Source: CAZAQB01 sp964487155
GTDB taxonomy: Bacteria > Pseudomonadota > Gammaproteobacteria > Nitrococcales > Nitrococcaceae
Assembly (NCBI GenBank): GCA_964487155.1
Contig: CAZAQB010000100.1
Location: 1 to 11,975, forward strand
DNA: 11,975 bases
Reading direction: 5' to 3'
In this document: positions 1-4,705 of the stretch, in pieces
Layout of the letters: each line of letters starts with the position of its first letter
Position numbering within the stretch: position 1 is the stretch's first letter
Notes under the pieces: model-generated
The model's database searches: none
What the model saw: only the letters and a program-made list of their open reading frames with translations
Told to the model about the DNA's origin: nothing
Made by a program: the position numbers and the translations under genes

Positions 1-22
1 GGCCGGACATGGGCGCCGGGAT

Positions 23-120
23 GCCGGATGCGGCGCTGCGCGCCTTATCCGGCCTACGCGGGTTCCGATCCGGCGGCGGGGTAGGGGCGTAGGCCGGATA
101 AGCGCAGCGCATCCGGCGTC
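23..120. repeat. Inverted pair of REP-like palindromes (BIME-like)
   Basis: Two copies of the same palindromic unit lie tail to tail. Unit 1 (23-58) has arms GCCGGAT at 23-29 and ATCCGGC at 47-53. Unit 2 (88-120) is its reverse complement with a six-base internal deletion and has arms at 93-99 and 111-117. Both carry the same CGTAGG/CCTACG flank. The consensus closely resembles enterobacterial REP/PU sequences, which are moved by RAYT-type transposases. No transposase is present in the window, so mobility is inferred from the family only. Confidence 0.75.
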
Positions 121-192
121 TTTGGTTGCGGCCGGCCACCGCCCGCGCCCCATTCACGTGCATTTCGCGGCCAATCCCCCCTCCCAAAAGAA

Positions 193-215
193 AAGGCCCG
201 CGTGAAGCGGGCCTT
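193..215 (-). terminator. Rho-independent terminator for the lipoprotein/porin transcript
   Basis: A perfect 9 bp stem (193-201 with 207-215, core GGCCCGC/GCGGGCC) closes a 5 nt loop. On the minus strand it is followed at once by a T-rich tail (TTTTCTTTT, 192 down to 184). It lies 45 bp past the stop codon of the minus-strand lipoprotein gene, the expected place to end that transcript. Confidence 0.85.
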
Positions 216-237
216 GAAAGGTTCGGATCTGGCGGAT

Positions 238-260
238 GTCGGCTGCCTTGAGCAGCCGAC
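238..260. repeat. REP-like palindrome abutting a stop codon
   Basis: An 8 bp perfect inverted repeat, GTCGGCTG (238-245) and CAGCCGAC (253-260), starts directly after the TAG stop of the minus-strand lipoprotein gene. On the minus strand the stem and its flanks match the palindrome at 11884-11905 at the other end of the window except for the loop, so this is a dispersed repeat rather than a chance hairpin. In the mRNA it would form a stem-loop between the stop codon and the terminator. Confidence 0.65.
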
Positions 261-644
261 CTACTGGCTTTTCTGGCGCTGCCAGCGGCGGTATTCCTTC
301 CACTCCCGCCAGTCCTGAAATTCCCGGTACTGGGGGCTTCCCTGGGCGGACTCCTTCCAGCGCTGGAATTCCTTGTACTGCCGGAACTCCTCGTAGTCGT
401 TGAACTCGCCTGAGCCGGTTTTCGCGGCACCGGAGGCGGCTTCACCGTCCTCCTGCGCTTCGTCTTTCGACTCCTCGTCCCTGAGGCCCAGTGGGTCACC
501 GGAGTAGCTGAGGCCCCCGTCCTCGCCGGAGAGCATGCCCGGTCCCTCGGGTATCTCCCGATCGCTCTGGTACGGTTCGTGCTTCAGCCCGCAGCCGGCC
601 AGCAGGGCCGGCAGCAGGATCGTCAACAGACTGTGTCGCACCAT
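261..644 (-). CDS. Small lipoprotein with aromatic residues every third position
   Basis: The 127-residue protein starts with a lipoprotein signal peptide: residues 1-17 with lipobox L15-A16-G17-C18, so it is predicted to be lipidated at C18 and held in the periplasm or outer membrane. Residues 20-80 are acidic, rich in Gly, Glu, Asp and Ser, and probably disordered. The tail has two blocks with an aromatic residue at every third position: F81, Y84, F87, Y90, F93, W96, then Y106, F109, W112, W115, Y118, W121, with charged or Gln residues mostly filling the gaps. The ATG at 642-644 has AGAGG a few bases upstream. The gene begins 37 bp after the porin stop with no terminator between, so the two are probably co-transcribed. 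I do not recognise the family and no enzyme motif is visible. An outer-membrane or porin-associated structural role is only a guess from context. Confidence 0.8.
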   Translation of the reverse strand: MVRHSLLTILLPALLAGCGLKHEPYQSDREIPEGPGMLSGEDGGLSYSGDPLGLRDEESKDEAQEDGEAASGAAKTGSGEFNDYEEFRQYKEFQRWKESAQGSPQYREFQDWREWKEYRRWQRQKSQ

Positions 645-681
645 GGGGGCCTCTGGTTCCGCAGGTCAGTCGCCGATCAAC

Positions 682-1752
682 TTAGAACTTGATGCGGCTG
701 CCCACCAGACCGATGGTGATGTTGTCGGGGTCGTCGCCCTGCTCCAGTTCCACCATGTGGACCTTCACCGCGGCGTACAGCTCGGCCCACTTGACGGGCT
801 TGAACACGTACTGGCCGCCGACGAAGGAGCCGTTGTCGATGAGGCTGTCGTCGTCGTCGGAGGTCATGCCGTAGTCCACGGACACGGCGTGCATGCCCAT
901 CTTGTACCCGCCCTTCAGGTAGATGGTGCTGGCGTCGATGTTGTCGTCGTCCTTGATGGTGTAGGTGACCGTGCCGTTGAAGCCCAGATCGTGCAGGAAG
1001 GACACGCTGCCGCCGATGGTCTCTTCCTCGTCGCCACCGTCGCCCTCGTTGGAGTAGGCGATGGCGGCGGCCACCTTGCCCACGCCGGGGATGTCGGTGC
1101 TGGCCCGGCCGGCGGCCGCGAACACGTCGTTCTCGCCCTTGTTGCCGTAGCTGACGGAGACCACCACCGGGCCCAGGGCCGGCGTGTCGTAGCGCACGCG
1201 GTCGTAGCGGCTCTCGAAGTCGAACTGGTTGTAGCTGTCGTTGATGGTGATGCCGGTCAGGTTGCCGTCGTCGGCGAACTGGATGTCGCCGCCGACGTCG
1301 CCGGCGCCGGAGTAGCCCGCCACGGCGGTGCCGGACAGATCCACCTCGGCCGCGCCGTTGCCGGCGCCGTCGCCCTGGCCGATGCTGAACTTACCGAAGG
1401 CACCCTGGAAGTAGATGTCCTGGTGGCGCTCGTTCAGGTCGAAGCCGCCGCCACCGTTGCGGTTGCCGATCGCCACGTTGCTGGAGTTCTGGGAGACGAA
1501 CTCCATCTCCCACTTCACGCCGGCCTCGATGCCCGGGAGGATTTCCTCGCTGCCGGTGAACCGGAAGCGGGTGTTGGAGGTCTCGTTGTCGACGAAGAAC
1601 ACCTCGTTGTTCTCGCCGTCGTCGGCGAACATCACGGCGCGGTTGACGTGGCCGGAGACCTTGGCGTCGAGGGCGTGGGCGGTGCCGGCGGCGACCAGCA
1701 GGCCGGCGGTCACCAGGGCGCTGGCGACGGACAGGTGAGTGCGGTGGCTCAT
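682..1752 (-). CDS. Outer-membrane porin (general Gram-negative porin family)
   Basis: A 356-residue trimeric-type beta-barrel porin is predicted, forming a diffusion channel in the outer membrane. Residues 1-27 are a Sec signal peptide with cleavage after A25-H26-A27. The mature chain opens with the family-typical segment VSGHVNRAVMFADDG, followed by FVDNETSNTRFRFTG and alternating amphipathic strands, has no cysteine, and ends in the C-terminal phenylalanine (SRIKF) used by the BAM machinery. I chose the ATG at 1750-1752 because it has AAGGAGA eight bases upstream and gives a clean signal peptide; the open frame runs further upstream without support. Loops are strongly acidic (for example KDDDNID and TSDDDDS), as in halophiles or cation-preferring pores, and unlike the basic channel of phosphate-selective OprP. 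It is divergent from phoB. A role in phosphate uptake is possible from position but not shown. Confidence 0.9.
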   Translation of the reverse strand: MSHRTHLSVASALVTAGLLVAAGTAHALDAKVSGHVNRAVMFADDGENNEVFFVDNETSNTRFRFTGSEEILPGIEAGVKWEMEFVSQNSSNVAIGNRNGGGGFDLNERHQDIYFQGAFGKFSIGQGDGAGNGAAEVDLSGTAVAGYSGAGDVGGDIQFADDGNLTGITINDSYNQFDFESRYDRVRYDTPALGPVVVSVSYGNKGENDVFAAAGRASTDIPGVGKVAAAIAYSNEGDGGDEEETIGGSVSFLHDLGFNGTVTYTIKDDDNIDASTIYLKGGYKMGMHAVSVDYGMTSDDDDSLIDNGSFVGGQYVFKPVKWAELYAAVKVHMVELEQGDDPDNITIGLVGSRIKF

Positions 1753-1908
1753 GGATGGTTCTCCTTGGTTCCTTGATTTGAAAAGCAAGAGTGCTGTCGT
1801 GACGGGTGACCGCCTGAAGTGGCGGCGGCGTTCGACCCGGCGCTCAATTTGCCCCAATCGTTGGACGAATGCAACAGTCCGTTGCCGTGGCGTCGCAGGA
1901 AAGTCACG

Positions 1909-1924
1909 TGAATTCGTGAATTCA
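1909..1924. promoter_or_regulatory. Operator-like dyad upstream of the porin
   Basis: TGAATTCGTGAATTCA is a perfect inverted repeat (TGAATTC / GAATTCA around a central GT). It also reads as a tandem direct repeat of CGTGAATT (1907-1914 and 1915-1922). It lies about 157 bp upstream of the porin start. A dimeric regulator site is plausible; the regulator is unknown. Confidence 0.35.
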
Positions 1925-2030
1925 GTCCACTTGTGGCGATTTGATGACGTTGTGATTACGCAACAGGTGGCCGGTCTTGCGGTGCAGCACGACGCCTGCG
2001 GCGAACACGGCAGTCTCTCCGGGCGACCGG

Positions 2031-2107
2031 GGCCGGCTGCTCCGGCGGCGTGCCGCGCCCCCCGGGGGCGTCCCGGCAGCCGGCCACGGGCGCGCTGGCC
2101 CCGTGGC
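2031..2107. repeat. Nested inverted repeats (cloverleaf-like) upstream of phoB
   Basis: A 10 bp perfect outer stem (2031-2040 with 2076-2085) encloses two smaller hairpins: GCGGC/GCCGC at 2045-2056 and GCCCCC/GGGGGC around 2057-2069. An 8 bp hairpin, GCCACGGG/CCCGTGGC (2083-2090 with 2100-2107), overlaps the outer right arm and would compete with it. The block ends 10 bp before the phoB Pho box. High GC makes some pairing likely by chance, but the 10 bp arm is notable. Its function is unknown. Confidence 0.45.
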
Positions 2108-2117
2108 GGCCGCCTTG

Positions 2118-2152
2118 CTGTAACGCCGCCGTCATGTGACGTTTCATATAAT
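2118..2152 (+). promoter_or_regulatory. Pho box and -10 of phoB
   Basis: Two 7 bp half-sites in direct repeat with 11 bp periodicity, CTGTAAC (2118-2124) and CCGTCAT (2129-2135), match the PhoB-binding consensus CTGTCAT-N4-CTGTCAT. A perfect TATAAT (2147-2152) follows 11 bp downstream, and there is no good -35 box. This is the PhoB-activated sigma-70 promoter layout in which the Pho box replaces the -35. Transcription should start near 2159, giving a leader of about 20 nt. It implies positive autoregulation of phoB. Confidence 0.8.
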
Positions 2153-2180
2153 GCCGGCGGTTTGGCTTGCTGGAGCATCC

Positions 2181-2870
2181 ATGGCTGCAACGGTACTGAT
2201 CGTGGAGGACGAGGCCGCCATCCGCGAGATGGTGGGCCTGGGGCTCGGCAGGGCGGGCTTCGAGGTGCGCAACGCGGATTCCGCCGAGGACGCCCGGGCG
2301 GCCATCCGCCTGGGGCGCCCGGACCTGATCCTGCTGGACTGGATGCTGCCGGGGCAGAGCGGGCTGGATTTCGCCAAGGCGCTGAAACGCGAGCCCGCCA
2401 CCCGGGACATCCCCATCATCATGCTCACCGCCCGGGGCGAGGAAGAGGACCGCATCCGCGGCCTCGACAGCGGCGCCGATGACTACATCGCCAAGCCGTT
2501 CTCGCCCAAGGAGATGGTGGCCCGCATCCGGGCGGTGCTGCGGCGCGTCAAGCCCACCGCCAGCGACGAGGCCGTGGAGATCGACGGACTCGCTCTTGAC
2601 CCGGTCAGCCACCGGGTCAGCGCCGGCGAGGCCAGCGTGTCCCTGGGGCCCACCGAGTTCCGGCTGCTGCACTTCCTGATGAAGCACCCGGAGCGGGTGT
2701 TCACCCGCTCGCAGCTGCTGGACAACGTCTGGGGCACCAACGTCTACGTGGAAGAGCGCACCGTGGATGTGCACGTGCGCCGGCTGCGCAAGGGTCTCTC
2801 CGACACCGGCCACGACGCCCTGGTGCAGACCGTGCGCGGCACCGGCTACCGCTTTTCGGCCCGGCGTTGA
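2181..2870 (+). CDS. phoB: Phosphate regulon response regulator PhoB
   Basis: This 229-residue OmpR-family response regulator has the same length as E. coli PhoB. The receiver domain (about 4-120) has acidic pocket E9/D10, phosphoacceptor D53 in LDWMLP, switch T83 and conserved K105. The winged-helix DNA-binding domain (about 130-227) contains the recognition-helix segment RTVDVHVRRLRKGL and the C-terminal hairpin RGTGYRF. When phosphorylated it binds Pho boxes and activates transcription. I chose the ATG at 2181 because GGAG lies five bases upstream and the receiver begins directly after it; an upstream in-frame ATG at 2136 overlaps the Pho box and -10 region. The usual partner kinase gene phoR does not follow, since the next gene is pstS 530 bp away. 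Identification is strong from length and domain motifs. Confidence 0.95.
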   Translation: MAATVLIVEDEAAIREMVGLGLGRAGFEVRNADSAEDARAAIRLGRPDLILLDWMLPGQSGLDFAKALKREPATRDIPIIMLTARGEEEDRIRGLDSGADDYIAKPFSPKEMVARIRAVLRRVKPTASDEAVEIDGLALDPVSHRVSAGEASVSLGPTEFRLLHFLMKHPERVFTRSQLLDNVWGTNVYVEERTVDVHVRRLRKGLSDTGHDALVQTVRGTGYRFSARR

Positions 2871-2970
2871 GGGGAGGTTGAGCCCAGAGCTGCCCTGAGG
2901 CTGGGTGCTGTTGGGTTCTGGGCGTGGATTCGGCGCGGCCGTGGGCTGGGGTGAGGCGCTGCGCGGGGGA

Positions 2971-3005
2971 TACGGTGGGCTTCGCTGCGCTCTGCCCACC
3001 CTACG
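2971..3005. repeat. REP-like palindrome, GGTGGGC family
   Basis: Arms GGTGGGC (2974-2980) and GCCCACC (2994-3000) flank a TTCGCTGCGCT core, with TAC on the left and CTACG on the right. From memory this is a widespread intergenic repeat type in high-GC gammaproteobacteria. It is a different family from the palindromes at 23-120 and 238-260. Confidence 0.6.
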
Positions 3006-3008
3006 GCT

Positions 3009-3038
3009 GCCCACCCTGCGCGGAAGACGGTGGGTTTT
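3009..3038 (+). terminator. Possible terminator downstream of phoB
   Basis: CCCACC (3010-3015) pairs with GGTGGG (3029-3034) across a 13 nt loop and is followed by TTTT then GCTT. The stem is short, the loop long and the T-run brief. It also shares its left arm with the neighbouring REP-like palindrome, so it may be only part of that repeat. Confidence 0.35.
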
Positions 3039-3073
3039 GCTTGGCTCTGACCACTGCCCTGGGCCGGTGCCAC

Positions 3074-3108
3074 TCAGTCCTCAGTCCTCAGTCCTCAGTC
3101 CTCAGTCC
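3074..3108. repeat. Heptanucleotide tandem repeat, TCAGTCC x 5
   Basis: Five perfect head-to-tail copies of TCAGTCC occupy 3074-3080, 3081-3087, 3088-3094, 3095-3101 and 3102-3108. A perfect 7 bp microsatellite is prone to copy-number change by replication slippage. It ends 57 bp upstream of the first pstS Pho box. Confidence 0.9.
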
Positions 3109-3165
3109 CCATCGCCGCCGCCCTGCCCCCCGCCGATGCGTTGCTCCCATAGCCGCCGCCCGCCG

Positions 3166-3199
3166 CTGTAACAAAACTGCAACCCCTCTGCCGTAATGT
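3166..3199 (+). promoter_or_regulatory. Distal Pho-box promoter of pstS (P1)
   Basis: Three half-sites repeat every 11 bp: CTGTAAC (3166-3172), CTGCAAC (3177-3183) and CTGCCGT (3188-3194). The first two form an 18 bp Pho box. TAATGT (3194-3199), a TAnnnT-type -10, begins exactly 10 bp after that box. No -35 is needed in a PhoB-activated promoter. Transcription would start near 3206, giving a leader of about 195 nt that contains the second promoter. Confidence 0.8.
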
Positions 3200-3266
3200 C
3201 TGCGCTGCGGTGCGGCGTGGTTCGGAGGCGGGCGCCGTGATCCTCCGAAAGACACTGAATTTTCCG

Positions 3267-3300
3267 CTGTTACATGCCTGACACAGGACGTCAGTAGGGT
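3267..3300 (+). promoter_or_regulatory. Proximal Pho-box promoter of pstS (P2)
   Basis: CTGTTAC (3267-3273) and CTGACAC (3278-3284) form a second Pho box with 11 bp periodicity. TAGGGT (3295-3300) starts exactly 10 bp after it, the same geometry as P1, but as a -10 it is weak. P2 would start near 3307 and give a leader of about 95 nt. The site could instead be an upstream-type extra PhoB site without its own start. Confidence 0.6.
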
Positions 3301-3400
3301 GCGCGTTCCGGTCGGCCTTGCGTGTGGTCTACGCGCCGCAGCCAGGCACCCCGCCGGAGAGCGACGAGCGAATTGCCACGCAACAGAGGTGACGGATCCA

Positions 3401-4372
3401 ATGAGAAAGCAGTTGATCGCAGCGACGTTCGGCCTGGCCCTGTCTGCACCTGCCCTTGCGCAGTTGCAGGTGGATCCGGCGCTGCCCGAGTACCAGCCGG
3501 TCAGCGGTGTCTCCGGGAGCCTGAAGTCCATCGGCTCCGATACCCTGAACAACCTGATGACCTTGTGGGCCGAGGGCTTCCTCAGCGAGTACCCCAACGT
3601 CAAGATCGAGATCGAGGGCAAGGGTTCGTCCACGGCGCCGCCGGCCCTGATCGCCGGCAGCTCCCAGTTCGGGCCCATGTCCCGGCAGATGAAGGCCAAG
3701 GAAGAAGAGTCCTTCGAGAAGAAGTACGGCTACAAGCCCACGCCCTTCCGCGGTGCCGTGGACGCCCTGGCGGTGTACGTCCACAAGGACAACCCCGTCG
3801 AGTGCCTGTCCATGCAGCAGGTGGATGCCATCTTCTCCAAGACCCGCAACGGCGGTCTGAACGATGACATCACCACCTGGGGCGATCTGGGTCTCGGCGG
3901 CGAGTGGGCGAGCCGCCCGATCTCGCTGTACGGCCGCAACTCGGCCTCCGGCACCTACGGCTACTTCAAGAAGGTGGCGCTGTTCGACGGCGACTACAAG
4001 GACGAGGTCAAGGAGCAGCCCGGTTCCTCCACCGTGGTTCAGGGCGTGGCCTCCGACCTGGCCGGCATCGGCTACTCCGGCATCGGCTACAAGACGGCGG
4101 ACGTGCGCGCCGTGCCGTTGAAGAAGAGCGCCGATGGCACCTGCTACAACGCCAACCCCGAGGACGCCTACTCCGGCAACTTCCCCCTGGCGCGGTTCCT
4201 GTACGTCTACGTGAACAAGAACCCGAACCAGCCCCTGGATCCGCGGCGGGCCGAGTTCGTCGAGTTCGTGTACTCGCAGGAGGGCCAGCAGGCGGTGATC
4301 AAGGACGGCTACTTCCCGGTGTCCAATTTCATCGCCAAGCAGGATCTGAAGGCGCTGGGCATCAGCCGCTGA
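3401..4372 (+). CDS. pstS: Periplasmic phosphate-binding protein PstS
   Basis: This 323-residue high-affinity phosphate-binding protein hands phosphate to the PstC/PstA channel. Residues 1-20 are a signal peptide ending ALA before QLQVDP. The mature protein follows the Pseudomonas-type PstS pattern: VDPALPEYQPVSGVSG, the ligand-loop motifs GSDTLNNL and GSSTAPPAL, GPMSR, VDALAVYVHKDNP, GRNSASGTYGYF, QPGSSTVVQ and GIGYSGIGYKTA. Serine, threonine, arginine and aspartate of these loops form the phosphate site in the family. Length matches that subfamily. I chose the ATG at 3401 because AGAGGTGA lies eight bases upstream and the signal peptide starts there; the open frame extends back to 3299 without support. 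Two PhoB promoters precede it. The stop is a tandem TGA-TAG, and a strong stem-loop follows. Confidence 0.96.
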   Translation: MRKQLIAATFGLALSAPALAQLQVDPALPEYQPVSGVSGSLKSIGSDTLNNLMTLWAEGFLSEYPNVKIEIEGKGSSTAPPALIAGSSQFGPMSRQMKAKEEESFEKKYGYKPTPFRGAVDALAVYVHKDNPVECLSMQQVDAIFSKTRNGGLNDDITTWGDLGLGGEWASRPISLYGRNSASGTYGYFKKVALFDGDYKDEVKEQPGSSTVVQGVASDLAGIGYSGIGYKTADVRAVPLKKSADGTCYNANPEDAYSGNFPLARFLYVYVNKNPNQPLDPRRAEFVEFVYSQEGQQAVIKDGYFPVSNFIAKQDLKALGISR

Positions 4373-4385
4373 TAGCGGCAGGCAC

Positions 4386-4413
4386 GGGGCGGTGGCCGGC
4401 AGGCCATCGCCCC
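4386..4413 (+). promoter_or_regulatory. Strong stem-loop after pstS (mRNA stabiliser or attenuator)
   Basis: A 12 bp stem (4386-4397 with 4402-4413, GGGGCGGTGGCC against GGCCATCGCCCC, one G-U pair) closes a GGCA tetraloop 13 nt past the pstS stop. There is no T-tract, so it is not a classic terminator. Known 3' hairpins after binding-protein genes block 3' exonucleases and let the binding protein be made in excess over the permeases; that role is inferred here. Confidence 0.7.
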
Positions 4414-4570
4414 GGGCTCGCCTGCGGTGGTTGCGCCGCTGCCAGGGAGGCGCGGGCCCGCAGGGGGTTGGCCGCAATCGTTGAAGGTTCTGCGTCGCGC
4501 CAGCGGATCCCGGCGTGGCGGTGCTTCCCGGTGGCTGCCTCCCGGTGGCCAATCGGCCCGAGGGTGGACC

Positions 4571-4641
4571 TCCCACAGGGGCTTCGGGCGGGCATCCGGA
4601 CATGACTGCTGTGGGAAGCGGCGCCCTCGCCGCGACTCTTC
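4571..4641. repeat. REP-like inverted pair, CTGTGGGA family
   Basis: TCCCACAG (4571-4578) and CTGTGGGA (4609-4616) are perfect inverted copies 30 bp apart. The right copy continues into a GCGGCG-CCCT-CGCCGC hairpin (4618-4633) and CGACTCTTC. The CTGTGGGA-GCGGC-GCCGCGA order resembles a common intergenic repeat type of pseudomonads and xanthomonads, recalled and not checked. Confidence 0.5.
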
Positions 4642-4705
4642 ACCCGGCTGAGCCGGGTCCATCAGCAGGCAATAGGCAAGTGTTGACCAAGCGGAGAGCT
4701 CACCC

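Larger units (their letters stand above)
1753..2117. other. Divergent intergenic region between porin and phoB
   Basis: No gene is supported here. The porin-proximal half (to about 1975) is less GC-rich and should hold the porin promoter, but I cannot pick convincing -35/-10 boxes. It contains an operator-like dyad at 1909-1924. The phoB-proximal half (about 1980-2117) is very GC-rich and dominated by nested inverted repeats (2031-2107). The open frames crossing this stretch look like high-GC shadow frames. Confidence 0.6.
2871..3165. other. Gene-free spacer between phoB and the pstS promoters
   Basis: No coding region is supported. The stretch holds a GGTGGGC-type REP-like palindrome (2971-3005), a weak hairpin with a short T-run (3009-3038) that may terminate phoB transcription, and a 7 bp tandem repeat (3074-3108). 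phoR, normally found at this position in phoBR operons, is absent, and I see no remnant of a histidine kinase in any frame. Confidence 0.6.
4373..4705. other. pstS-pstC spacer, gene-free
   Basis: This spacer carries no supported gene. It holds the stem-loop at 4386-4413, a repeat of TCCCGGTGGC (copies near 4528 and 4542), the REP-like pair at 4571-4641, and a 7 bp hairpin ACCCGGC/GCCGGGT (4642-4658, loop TGA). No Pho box or T-tract terminator is visible, so pstCAB-phoU most likely depends on read-through from the pstS promoters. Confidence 0.6.

Noticed and set aside
535..1776. 413-residue open frame on the plus strand opposite the porin
   Set aside because: Its composition (runs of Val, Ala, His, Gly, Asp) is the typical shadow of an acidic GC-rich gene; the opposite strand has a clear porin with signal peptide and terminal Phe.
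1933..1950. Possible Pho box for the porin on the minus strand (ACGTCAT, 4 bp, TCGCCAC)
   Set aside because: Half-site matches are partial and no TAnnnT hexamer lies 10-11 bp downstream, unlike the three good boxes in this window.
2879..2905. Hairpin CCCAG/CTGGG just after phoB as a terminator
   Set aside because: The stem is only 5 bp with mismatches inside and no T-tract follows.
1956..3014. 352-residue minus-strand open frame over phoB and its spacers
   Set aside because: It overlaps PhoB entirely, crosses the Pho box and repeats, and shows only Pro/Gly/His-rich shadow sequence.
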